A DNA stretch of 29,985 bases. It comes from VFJZ01 sp038321545 (GTDB lineage Bacteria > Actinomycetota > Thermoleophilia > Gaiellales > F1-60-MAGs149). The notes under the pieces are model-generated. The model was given only the letters and a program-made list of their open reading frames with translations. It was not told the origin of the DNA and made no database searches. The number at the start of each line of letters is the position of its first letter. The first letter of the stretch is position 1. Below are positions 14,409 to 21,423 of this stretch, in pieces. A program made the translations under genes and the position numbers. The stretch covers positions 1 through 29,985 of the forward strand of contig JBBQFB010000018.1 in assembly GCA_038321545.1 (NCBI GenBank), in the 5' to 3' direction.

Positions 14409-15260
14409 TCACCGGTAGTCGTAGAACCCCTGCTTCGCCTTGCGGCCGTGCAGCCCGGCCTCGACCATGCGCTGGAGCCGCGCCGGCGGCGCCATCCGCT
14501 CCTCGCGCAGGCCGCGCCAGAGCGCCTCGGACGCGTGCGCGTGCACGTCCAGCCCGACCAGGTCGGCGAGCGCGAACGGACCCATCGGCCAGCCGGCGCC
14601 GAACCGCATCGCGCGGTCGATGTCCTCGGGCGACGCGCCGGTCTCCTCCATCGCGCGGATCGCGTCGTTGAGGATCGGGATCAGGATCCGGTTCACGAGG
14701 AACCCCGGCGTGTCGGCGCACGGAACGGCCTCCTTGCCGAGCCCGGACGCGAAGGCCAGCGCCTCGTCGAACACGGCCGGGTCGACGATCTGCGTGCGAA
14801 CGACCTCGATCAGCTTCATGAGCGGCGCCGGGTTGAAGAAGTGCAGGCCGACGACCCGCTCCGGCCGTCCCGAGGCGGCCGCGACCGCCGAGACCGACAG
14901 CGCGCTCGTGTTGGTCGCGAGGATCGTGCCGGCGCCGCAGATGGTGTTCAGCTCGGCGAACAGCGCCTGCTTCGGCGCCAGCTCCTCGACGATCGCCTCG
15001 ATCACGATGCCGGTGCCCGCGAGCGCGCCGAGGTCGGTCGTCGCGGTCAGCCGGCCCCACGCCGCCCCGGCGTCGGCAGCCGTCATCAGGCCCTTCTCGA
15101 CCCGCTTCGCGAGCCCCGCATCGATCTTCGCGACACCGGCGTCGACGAATCGCTGCTCGACGTCGCGCGCGACCACGACGTGGCCCGCTTCCAGGCACAC
15201 CTGGGCGATGCCGGCACCCATCGTGCCCAGCCCCACTACACCGACGGTTCCGATCGACAC
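14409..15260 (-). CDS. hbd: 3-hydroxybutyryl-CoA dehydrogenase
   Basis: This 283-residue enzyme oxidises (S)-3-hydroxyacyl-CoA to 3-oxoacyl-CoA with NAD(P), in short-chain fatty acid or butanoate metabolism. The N-terminal Rossmann loop is VVGLGTMGAGIAQ (8-20). TNTSALSV and the catalytic-His segment VGLHFFNPAPLMKLIEVV follow, then the helical C-terminal domain with NRILIPILNDAI, GAGWPMGPFALADLVGLD and KAKQGFYDY. Length equals that of the stand-alone family. The GTG at 15260 has a GGAGG Shine-Dalgarno 7 nt upstream and a TACGAT hexamer further up. No thiolase or crotonase is adjacent, so the pathway context is open. Confidence 0.95.
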   Translation of the reverse strand: MSIGTVGVVGLGTMGAGIAQVCLEAGHVVVARDVEQRFVDAGVAKIDAGLAKRVEKGLMTAADAGAAWGRLTATTDLGALAGTGIVIEAIVEELAPKQALFAELNTICGAGTILATNTSALSVSAVAAASGRPERVVGLHFFNPAPLMKLIEVVRTQIVDPAVFDEALAFASGLGKEAVPCADTPGFLVNRILIPILNDAIRAMEETGASPEDIDRAMRFGAGWPMGPFALADLVGLDVHAHASEALWRGLREERMAPPARLQRMVEAGLHGRKAKQGFYDYR

Positions 15261-15330
15261 GCGTCTACCTCCGCTCGCTTCGGCCGTGATCGTACTCGCG
15301 GCTCAGGCAGGAAATCGGCGATCCGCGGGA

Positions 15331-15336
15331 TACACT
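15331..15336 (+). promoter_or_regulatory. -10 element, leaderless start of the zinc-ribbon pair
   Basis: TACACT ends exactly 6 nt before the ATG at 15343. Confidence 0.55.
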
Positions 15337-15342
15337 GGCTCC

Positions 15343-15861
15343 ATGGCTCGCTTTCGCGACCGGTTGCGCGCGGCTGGACGCGACCGCAACGATGCGGTCG
15401 TGATCGACGACGGCCCGGGCACCGAGATCATCGTGCTGGACGCCGTCGAGGAGATCGTCGACGGGGTCGAGCCGGGCGTGCTCGCAGCCGCCGAGCCACA
15501 TCCGGCCGCGACGCGGCGCGCGCTCCAGCGCCAGCGCCAGGCGCTGGTCGGCGACTACCAGACGCTGATCACCGACCTCGGCGGCCTGGTCGCCGAGATG
15601 TCGCGCCGGGGCATCCATAACCATGCCCTCGTGGAACGACGCGCTGCCGACGTGGTCGACCTGGAGCGACTCATCGCCGAGCTGGACGGCCGCATCGTCG
15701 CGAGCGCCGACGTGCGACGCGGCCACGTCGCGGTGCCGCCGCTGATGGTCCAGCTCGACGCGCCCGCCCTGCACGCCTCGCCGTGCGCCAAGTGTCATGC
15801 GCTGCTCGCCAACGACGCGAACTTCTGCGCGTACTGCGGATCGCCGCGGGAGCGCCGGTGA
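15343..15861 (+). CDS. Coiled-coil protein with C-terminal zinc ribbon
   Basis: This 172-residue cytoplasmic protein has a short acidic N-terminal strand region (VVIDDGPGTEIIVLDAVEEI) and a helical middle from about 55 to 125 with coiled-coil character. A C-terminal treble-type zinc ribbon CAKCH...FCAYCG carries cysteine pairs at 148/151 and 162/165. No enzyme motif is present. It resembles small actinobacterial proteins in which a helical domain carries a zinc ribbon for partner binding; function unknown. The ATG has a TACACT -10 at leaderless spacing. The stop overlaps the next start (GTGA), and that protein also carries a zinc ribbon, so the two probably act together. Confidence 0.75.
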   Translation: MARFRDRLRAAGRDRNDAVVIDDGPGTEIIVLDAVEEIVDGVEPGVLAAAEPHPAATRRALQRQRQALVGDYQTLITDLGGLVAEMSRRGIHNHALVERRAADVVDLERLIAELDGRIVASADVRRGHVAVPPLMVQLDAPALHASPCAKCHALLANDANFCAYCGSPRERR

Positions 15862-16667
15862 CCGACGCCGAGGCGTTCGAGGAGCCGGTCGCGCAGGACC
15901 GCTGCCCGGCGTGCCTCGCAGCGGTCGACGCCGACCAGCAGTACTGCCTCCAGTGCGGCGAGCGGCTCGCGCCGACCGGCCCTCCGGCCTCCAGCCCCCT
16001 CGGCGCCGGGCGCACGCGACCGCCCGCCGCCGCGATCGTGGCCGGCGGCGCCGTCCTGCTGCTGGCAGGCGGTTTCGGGATCGCCTATGGCTTCACGCGC
16101 GACGACGCGAAGAAGGCCGCGGGCACCGTCACCGTCAGGACCGGTTCCACGACGGGCGTCCTGTTGCCGCCGACGCTGTCGGTCGACACCGGCCTGTCCG
16201 TGCCGACGTTCACCGACACCCTGCCCGCGGGCACGACCTTCCCGCCCCCGACCGACACGGGCGGGATCCCGACCGGCAGCACGCCGACCTTCCCGGGCAC
16301 CGGCACCGGCACCGGCACGACCGACCAGCCAGGTACCGGTACAACCGATCCAGGGGGCACCGGCACGGACACGACCGCGGAGACCAGCGACTGGCCGTCC
16401 GGCCGCGACGGGTTCGCGGTCCTCCTCTCGTCCGACGACACGGAGCGGTACACCTTCGCCTCGATCACGGCGAAGAAGACGCGAGCCACCTCGGCCGGCT
16501 TCTCCAACGCCGGGGTCCTCAACTCCGACGACTACTTCACGCTCAACCCCGGCTACTGGGTGCTCTTCCTGGGGCCGTACTCGTCGAAGGCGTCGGCCCT
16601 GTCGTCGCAGGTCAAGGCCCGCGCGAACGGGTACCCCGACGCCTACGTGCGTCGCGTCGCCGAGTAG
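15858..16667 (+). CDS. Membrane-anchored zinc-ribbon protein with SPOR-like C-terminus
   Basis: This 269-residue protein has an N-terminal zinc ribbon (Cys16, Cys19, Cys30, Cys33 in CPAC...YCLQCG) and a single transmembrane helix (about 57-79). A long low-complexity Thr/Gly/Pro linker (about 90-180, with GTGTGTGTT-type repeats) leads to a globular C-terminal domain from about 185. The end, with GFAVLLSSDDTE, then GYWVLFLGPYSSKASAL and YPDAYVRRV, follows the SPOR pattern of peptidoglycan-binding domains. Orientation would put the ribbon inside and the SPOR-like domain in the wall. That suggests a link between cytoplasm and septal or wall peptidoglycan, which is inference. The GTG at 15858 overlaps the preceding stop. 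Its last 25 nt overlap the convergent deacetylase gene. Confidence 0.75.
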   Translation: MTDAEAFEEPVAQDRCPACLAAVDADQQYCLQCGERLAPTGPPASSPLGAGRTRPPAAAIVAGGAVLLLAGGFGIAYGFTRDDAKKAAGTVTVRTGSTTGVLLPPTLSVDTGLSVPTFTDTLPAGTTFPPPTDTGGIPTGSTPTFPGTGTGTGTTDQPGTGTTDPGGTGTDTTAETSDWPSGRDGFAVLLSSDDTERYTFASITAKKTRATSAGFSNAGVLNSDDYFTLNPGYWVLFLGPYSSKASALSSQVKARANGYPDAYVRRVAE

Positions 16668-17560
16668 GCCGCCGCGATCTCGGCGGCCGAGCCCGCCAGC
16701 GCCACCAGGTCGTAACCGCCCTCCAGCACCAGCGCCGGCTCGCCGACGCCCATCCGGGCACAGAGGTCGCGCACGTCGGTCGCGAGCGCGCCGAAGGTGC
16801 GGTCCTCGAGCTCGAGCGACGCCAGCGGGTCGCGGCGGTGCGCGTCGATGCCGCACGCGATCATCACCAGGTCGGGCGCGTACCGCTCGACGGCCGGCAG
16901 CACCTCGTCGCGGAAGCGCGCCAGGTACGCGTCGTGCCCGGTGCCGGCCACGATCGGCACGTTCAGCGTCGTCCCCCGCCCCGGTCCGGCCCCCGTCTCG
17001 TCGGCGGCACCCGAGTACGGCCAGTGCGGCGACTCGTGCAGCGACACCGCGAGCACCGACGGATCCTCGTAGAAGATGGCCTGCGTGCCGTTGCCGTGGT
17101 GCACGTCCCAGTCGATCACGGCGATCCGCCCGACGTCCAGCACGTACTGCGCGTGCCGGACGGCGATCGCGCCGTTCGCCAGCAGGCAGAAACCCATCGG
17201 GCGGTCGGTCAGCGCGTGGTGCCCGGGCGGGCGCATGGCGGCGAACCCGATCCCGCCTCGCACGGCCTCCGTGACCGCCGCGATGGCGGCGCCGGCGGCA
17301 TGCAGCGCAGCATCGGGCGATCCCTTCACCACGTAGGTGTCCTGGTCGAGCAGCCCCTCCTCCGCTGCGGCGGCGAAGATGCGCTCGGCGTAGCCCGCCA
17401 CGTGCACGCGGTCGATGTCCGCCATCGTCGCCGCGGGCGCCTCCACCTGGGTGAATGCGTCTCCCAGACCGGCCAGGAACGCGTCCACGCGCTGAGGTCG
17501 CTCGGGGTGCCCGTCGATTCCATGATCTGCCTGCGAGGGATGGGTGAATACGCGTGTCAC
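16643..17560 (-). CDS. Histone deacetylase / acetylpolyamine amidohydrolase family enzyme
   Basis: This 305-residue protein is an arginase-fold deacetylase of the HDAC family. Catalytic His114-His115 lie in RPPGHHA, zinc ligands Asp152 and His154 in IDWDVHHGNGTQ, and the third ligand Asp239 in CGIDAHRRDPLA. The N-terminal FTHPSQADHGIDGHPERPQRV and C-terminal ALVLEGGYDLVALA complete the pattern. Likely substrates are acetylated small amines or lysines; the family does not settle it. The GTG at 17560 gives the standard start of the domain. A CACAAT hexamer and the palindrome at 17576-17585 lie just upstream. The 3' end overlaps the SPOR-protein gene by 25 nt on the opposite strand, a real convergent overlap because both C-termini are in-family. 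Confidence 0.93.
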   Translation of the reverse strand: MTRVFTHPSQADHGIDGHPERPQRVDAFLAGLGDAFTQVEAPAATMADIDRVHVAGYAERIFAAAAEEGLLDQDTYVVKGSPDAALHAAGAAIAAVTEAVRGGIGFAAMRPPGHHALTDRPMGFCLLANGAIAVRHAQYVLDVGRIAVIDWDVHHGNGTQAIFYEDPSVLAVSLHESPHWPYSGAADETGAGPGRGTTLNVPIVAGTGHDAYLARFRDEVLPAVERYAPDLVMIACGIDAHRRDPLASLELEDRTFGALATDVRDLCARMGVGEPALVLEGGYDLVALAGSAAEIAAAYSATRRT

Positions 17561-17575
17561 AAGGTCTGAGATTGT

Positions 17576-17585
17576 GACAGCTGTC
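17576..17585. promoter_or_regulatory. Perfect 10-bp palindrome, possible operator
   Basis: GACAGCTGTC is a perfect palindrome 15 nt upstream of the deacetylase GTG. It abuts the CACAAT hexamer that could be that gene's -10. A short palindrome alone is weak evidence. Confidence 0.25.
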
Positions 17586-17639
17586 GTCGCTCAACCTGGG
17601 CAAAACGAGACGACTTTGCAACAAACATGGGGCCAAACC

Positions 17640-17667
17640 TTGAATTTCGCGTCGAGGGATGTACAGT
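17640..17667 (+). promoter_or_regulatory. Predicted promoter of the structured leader
   Basis: -35 TTGAAT (17640-17645), 16-nt spacer, -10 TACAGT (17662-17667). Transcription would begin near 17673, exactly where the first leader hairpin starts, leaving a leader of about 115 nt before the ATG at 17788. A long leader is unusual in this window. Confidence 0.5.
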
Positions 17668-17672
17668 GGACT

Positions 17673-17779
17673 CCGACGAGGGGGTTGTCGGCCCGCACCG
17701 AGAGGTGCGTTGGCTGGCCGGCCAGGTGCCGCTCCCGTCAGCGCTGCCCAAGTCTGGGTAGCCCCAACCGCTCGGGAGC
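17673..17779 (+). ncRNA. Structured 5' leader with sequestered Shine-Dalgarno, candidate cis-regulatory RNA
   Basis: Three or more stems can be drawn in order. CCGAC (17673-17677) pairs with GTCGG (17687-17691). CGCACC (17694-17699) pairs with GGTGCG (17704-17709) across a GAGA (GNRA) tetraloop. CTGGCCGGCCAG (17714-17725) is a perfect palindrome. GCTCCCG (17731-17737) pairs with CGGGAGC (17773-17779), enclosing GCTGCCC/GGGTAGC (17743-17749/17756-17762, one G-U pair) over a 6-nt loop. The GGGAG Shine-Dalgarno, 9 nt before the ATG at 17788, lies in the outermost stem and would be masked. GTTGG (17709-17713) could also pair with CCAAC (17764-17768) as a pseudoknot. I cannot match it to a known riboswitch class. 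Confidence 0.5.
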
Positions 17780-17787
17780 ACGATTCC

Positions 17788-18198
17788 ATGTACCGCTTCA
17801 GCCGTCAGATCTTCATGCAGATCAAGGATGCGATCGATCCGCATCCCGACACCATTCCCGCCCATGAGGCCCGCCGCCGCGTGCTGCGGGCCTGCGAGGA
17901 GACGATCGAGCGCCTCGCCAAGGATCCGCGCTACTTCCCGAAGCCCGCGCGGAGCCTGTTCCAGGAGATCCGGTGCTACTTCCCGATCACCGAGCAGGGC
18001 CGAGTCTACTACTCGATCGAACGCACGCTGACGATCGCTCACCAGTTCATCCAGGACGAGATCGAGCGCAGCGGCGAGGGCACCCTCACTCCGTGCCGCG
18101 CCACGACGCGCAAGGGCAAGCCCTGCCAGCGGACGCCGCTGCCGGGCAAGGAGTACTGCCCGAGCCATCAGCACCTGGAAGAGCCGGTGTTCGTCTAA
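17788..18198 (+). CDS. Small protein with C-terminal Cys3-His zinc-knuckle-like motif
   Basis: This 136-residue protein has a helical N-terminal part (about 1-95) that includes VLRACEETIERLAKDPRYF and a segment RCYFPITEQGRVYYSIERT. A basic C-terminal motif follows, with Cys103, Cys113, Cys124 and His127 (C-x9-C-x10-C-x2-H) in the form CRATTRKGKPC...KEYCPSH. This resembles the short zinc-binding 'CxATTxxGxxC...C..H' elements found in phage and bacterial proteins (DUF5763-like). There is no signal peptide. ATG 17788 is chosen because GGGAG lies 9 nt upstream; the frame is open for 43 codons further but that stretch is the structured leader. Function unknown; nucleic-acid binding is a guess from the basic Cys-rich tail. 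Confidence 0.8.
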   Translation: MYRFSRQIFMQIKDAIDPHPDTIPAHEARRRVLRACEETIERLAKDPRYFPKPARSLFQEIRCYFPITEQGRVYYSIERTLTIAHQFIQDEIERSGEGTLTPCRATTRKGKPCQRTPLPGKEYCPSHQHLEEPVFV

Positions 18199-18214
18199 GG
18201 CTGCTCGTTCCGCC

Positions 18215-19279
18215 TCAGGGCAGCGGCAACCGCAGCTGCTCTGCATCGACCAGCTTCGCCACGCCGACGCCGATCAGGCGCACGGGCGGTGGTCTGCGGG
18301 CCAGCGCCCGATCCAGCGCGATCAACGCCAGCCGGCCGATCTCGTCCGGGCCGGAGAACGGCGCGGGAGCCGTCTGCGACCGCGTCGCGATGGCGAAGTC
18401 GGGATAGCGCAGCTTCAGCGTCACCGTGGCAGCGCCGCGAGCCTCGCGCTCGAGGCGCTCCGCCACCTCGTCGGCCATCCGCAGCGCGATCGCGCGCAGC
18501 TCCTCGACCGTCACGATGTCGCGCTCGAACGTCTCCTCGACGGAGACCGACAGTGCCCGGCCGGGCAGCGACACGGGTCGCAGATCGATGCCGCGGGCAC
18601 GGTCGCGCAGCTCGCCGCCGACGGCGCCCGGCAGGAGCCGCGCCAGCCGGTCGTCGTCGAGTTCGGCCAGGTCGCCGATCAGCGACAGGCCCGCGGCCTG
18701 CAGCCGCTCGTCCGACTTCGGGCCGATGCCCGGCAGCGCCCGCAGCGGCAGCGGCGCCAGAAACGCCGCCTCGCGGCCCGCCGGCACGACCGTCACGCCG
18801 CGCGGCTTGCGGTGGTCGGAGGCGATCTTCGCGACCACCTTCGACGTGGAGCAGCCAAACGACGCGTCCAGGCCGGTCTCGGTTCGGATCAGCTCCTGCA
18901 GGTCGCGCAGGAACCGCTCTGCCTCGCCCGCGGTCGACACCGCGCCGGTCAGGTCCAGGTAGCCCTCGTCGATGCCGACCTGCTGCGCGAGCGGCACGCG
19001 AGCGCTCACCAGTATCCAGATCCGGCGCGACCAGTCGCTGTAGCGGGCCATGTTCGGACGCACGAACACGGCCTGCGGACACCGTCGCCGGGCCTCCGCG
19101 GCGGACATCGCCGAGCGGATGCCGAACGCTCGCGCCTCGTAGCTCGCGGTCGCCACGACGCCGCGCCCGTCGGGGCTGCCGCCGACCACCAGCGGCAGGC
19201 CCGCGAACTCCGGCCGTTCGAGAACCTCGACGGCCGCGAAGAAGGCGTCGAGGTCGAGGTGAGCGACCACACGCGCCAT
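18215..19279 (-). CDS. dinB: DNA polymerase IV (Y-family translesion polymerase)
   Basis: This 354-residue enzyme is an error-prone polymerase that copies damaged DNA. Palm residues are Asp8 and Asp10 in HLDLDAFFAAVE, VATASYEARAFGIRS in the fingers, and the catalytic acidic pair in QVGIDEGYLDLTG. The thumb has the HhH segment LPGIGPKSDERLQAAGL, and the little-finger domain runs from about residue 235 to the end. Length is normal. The steric-gate position is Phe, as expected. No beta-clamp QLxLF motif is obvious except the C-terminal QLRLPLP, which matches well enough to serve. The ATG at 19279 lies 9 nt after a TAGATT hexamer. It is divergent from pafBC, a DNA-damage regulator, with 83 nt between the starts. 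Confidence 0.96.
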   Translation of the reverse strand: MARVVAHLDLDAFFAAVEVLERPEFAGLPLVVGGSPDGRGVVATASYEARAFGIRSAMSAAEARRRCPQAVFVRPNMARYSDWSRRIWILVSARVPLAQQVGIDEGYLDLTGAVSTAGEAERFLRDLQELIRTETGLDASFGCSTSKVVAKIASDHRKPRGVTVVPAGREAAFLAPLPLRALPGIGPKSDERLQAAGLSLIGDLAELDDDRLARLLPGAVGGELRDRARGIDLRPVSLPGRALSVSVEETFERDIVTVEELRAIALRMADEVAERLEREARGAATVTLKLRYPDFAIATRSQTAPAPFSGPDEIGRLALIALDRALARRPPPVRLIGVGVAKLVDAEQLRLPLP

Positions 19280-19288
19280 CGCCGGACG

Positions 19289-19294
19289 AATCTA
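19289..19294 (-). promoter_or_regulatory. -10 element of dinB
   Basis: TAGATT on the minus strand, 9 nt before the dinB ATG, implies a 2-3 nt leader. Neither a LexA-type box nor a TTGTC-type PafBC -35 is visible in the 83-nt divergent region. Confidence 0.4.
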
Positions 19295-19317
19295 CCACCC
19301 CGCTCGCCGAGCGTGCG

Positions 19318-19323
19318 TATGAT
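19318..19323 (+). promoter_or_regulatory. -10 element of pafBC
   Basis: TATGAT at 19318-19323 matches TATAAT at five of six positions. It would start transcription near 19330, about 33 nt before the TTG start at 19363. It lies 24 bp from the dinB -10 on the other strand. Confidence 0.4.
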
Positions 19324-19362
19324 CCTTCCCGGGATGGTGGTATTGGATCGGCAGGCGACGGA

Positions 19363-21423
19363 TTGAGTCATGACGGCGACAAGCTGATCCGACAGCTCTC
19401 GCTCGTCGCATACCTGATGGCGGAGCGCAGGCCGGTCACGGCGCGCGATGCGAAGAATGCGGTCGAGGGGTACTCGGAGATGTCGGACGAGGCGTTCGCC
19501 CGGCGTTTCTACGCGGACCGGGCCGAGCTGCTCGCGCTCGGCGTCGGCATCACCTCGCAGCGGGACGAGTTCACCGGCGAGGAGCTCTACACGCTCCAGC
19601 GCGAGGACTACTTCCTGCCGCCCCTGCACCTCGACGACGCCGAGCTGGCCGCGCTGCAGACCTGCCTGTACCTGCTCGAGGGCCAGTTCGCGTACTCCGA
19701 GCCGCTGCGCCTCGCGCTGCAGAACCTGGCGCTCGGCCGCCCGAACCCGACCGGCCCGCCTGCGGACAGCGCCGTCACGCTGAACCTGGCCGGTGGCGGC
19801 TACTCGCCCGAGATCGCTCAACGCCTCGCGAAGCTCGAGACGGCCATCTCCAAGCAGCGGACGATCGTGTTCCGCTACTTCGCGATGAACCGCGGTGCGG
19901 AGGCGACCCGCACGGTCGATCCCTACAGCCTCTACTTCCAGGGCGGCCAGTGGTACGTCGTCGGCCGCGACCACGACCGCGAGGACATGCGGGTCTTCCG
20001 CGTCTCGCGCATCCGCGGCGACCTCCGGTTCGCCACCCGGCGCGAGCGCGACTTCAAGTTCCCCGAGGGCTTCGACCCCGGCACGTACCGTGACCGCGCG
20101 CCTTGGCAGCTCGGTGAGGCCGTCGGCGAGGCGGTGCTCGACATCACGCCCAGCGCGGCCTGGCTCGTCGAGCGCCTGTTCGGACGCCACGGTACCGTCG
20201 AGATCCGCGCCGACCGCGGCGCCCGGTTCGCAACGCCGTACGCCAGTCTCGAGCTGCTCGCCACCTGGGTGATCGGCATGGACGGCCAGGCGCTGCCGGT
20301 GGCACCGCCCGAGCTGGTGGACGAGGTCGCGACCGCGCTGGAACGCGGCCTGGCCGCGCACGAGGGCGACGTGCCACCCATCGCGGCCCCGATCGAGATC
20401 GTCCGGGAGCAGCTGATCGAGACCGCCCCGACGCGCCGCTCGAGCCCGGTCGCACCCGAGCGATTCGCGGTGCTGCAGGCGATGCTGGCCGACCTTCTCG
20501 AGAGCTGCGGCGACGAGCCGCGCGGCGAGATCTCGGCCTCCGACCTGAAAGAGCGCTACGCCCTCACCGACGACGCGCTGGTCGAGCAGGTCAACCTGCT
20601 CAACCTCGTCAACTTCGGCGGCGGTTGCTACGCCGTGTACGCCGAGTTCGACGGAGACACGATCAAGGTCGAGAAGGAGCTGTACGGCGAGGAGTTCCGT
20701 CGCCCGGCGCGCCTCTCGCCCCTCGAGGCGAAGGCGATCCTGATGGCGCTCGACCTGGTCGGCCCCCAGGTCGCGGCCGGCGCCGGCACCACGCTCGGCG
20801 AGGTGCGGCGCAAGGTCGAGTCGGCGTTCGGGCGGTTCGCGCTCCGCGAGACGCCGACACCCGTCGCCCAGCGCGAGGCCGAAGGCATCCTGTCCGCGAT
20901 CAACGACTCGATCCGCAACCGGCGGCTCGTGCGCGTCGAGTACCTGGGCCGCAGCGGTGCCGACATGACGGAGCGCGTGGTCGAGCCCTACCTGCTGCGC
21001 GGCGTCGGCTCCGACTGGTACCTCGAGAGCTACGACCGCACCGCTGCCGGCGAGCGCACGTTCCGCGTCGACCGCATCCGCGCCGCCGAACCGCTGACCG
21101 AGGTGTTCGAGCCGCGCGCCGGCCTCGAGGTGCAGGCCGAGCAGCGCGCCCCGCGCGGCCGCTCCGGCACCGCGTCGGTGTGGTTCGCGCCGGAGATCGC
21201 GGCCCGCGAGACCGAGACGCTGCCGAACAGCTCGCCGCTGATCGACGGCGCCGCCCTGGCGACGATCTCGTACGGCTCCGAGCGGTGGCTCGCGACCGAG
21301 ATCCTGAAGCACCGTGGCAACGCCATCCTGATCGGCCCCGAGCAGCTCCGCGCCGTCGTCGCCACGCGGGCGACCGAGCTGCGGCAGCTGGCGGCGGATC
21401 GGGTCGACACGCCCGCGCGATGA
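19363..21423 (+). CDS. pafBC: PafB-PafC fusion, WYL-domain transcriptional regulator
   Basis: This 686-residue protein carries two tandem regulator units. Unit 1 has an HTH of about 100 residues, a WYL domain (FRYFAMNRGAEATRTVDPYSL, GGQWYVVGRDHDR) and a WCX extension. Unit 2 repeats the plan from about residue 360: PERFAVLQAMLADLLESCG, then WYL with VRVEYLGRSGADMTERVVEPYLL and GSDWYLESYDR, then WCX. In mycobacteria PafB and PafC are separate and together activate the RecA/LexA-independent DNA-damage response; fused forms occur in other actinobacteria. TTG 19363 is the only reasonable start before the HTH, though no strong Shine-Dalgarno is seen. The neighbour dinB fits a DNA-damage role. The stop overlaps the next gene by 4 nt (ATGA). 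Confidence 0.88.
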   Translation: MSHDGDKLIRQLSLVAYLMAERRPVTARDAKNAVEGYSEMSDEAFARRFYADRAELLALGVGITSQRDEFTGEELYTLQREDYFLPPLHLDDAELAALQTCLYLLEGQFAYSEPLRLALQNLALGRPNPTGPPADSAVTLNLAGGGYSPEIAQRLAKLETAISKQRTIVFRYFAMNRGAEATRTVDPYSLYFQGGQWYVVGRDHDREDMRVFRVSRIRGDLRFATRRERDFKFPEGFDPGTYRDRAPWQLGEAVGEAVLDITPSAAWLVERLFGRHGTVEIRADRGARFATPYASLELLATWVIGMDGQALPVAPPELVDEVATALERGLAAHEGDVPPIAAPIEIVREQLIETAPTRRSSPVAPERFAVLQAMLADLLESCGDEPRGEISASDLKERYALTDDALVEQVNLLNLVNFGGGCYAVYAEFDGDTIKVEKELYGEEFRRPARLSPLEAKAILMALDLVGPQVAAGAGTTLGEVRRKVESAFGRFALRETPTPVAQREAEGILSAINDSIRNRRLVRVEYLGRSGADMTERVVEPYLLRGVGSDWYLESYDRTAAGERTFRVDRIRAAEPLTEVFEPRAGLEVQAEQRAPRGRSGTASVWFAPEIAARETETLPNSSPLIDGAALATISYGSERWLATEILKHRGNAILIGPEQLRAVVATRATELRQLAADRVDTPAR

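Noticed and set aside
16290..16380. Short ACCGGC-type tandem repeats
   Set aside because: They encode the Thr/Gly linker of the SPOR-like protein; low-complexity coding sequence, not a CRISPR or regulatory repeat.
17659..17787. N-terminal extension of the Cys-rich protein
   Set aside because: The in-frame upstream ATG overlaps the -10 region and the structured leader, and the added residues look non-coding (Gly/Pro/Arg-rich).
18200..18224. GCTGC/GCAGC pairing as a terminator between the Cys-rich gene and dinB
   Set aside because: Only 5 bp with a 15-nt loop and no T-tract; mostly inside dinB.
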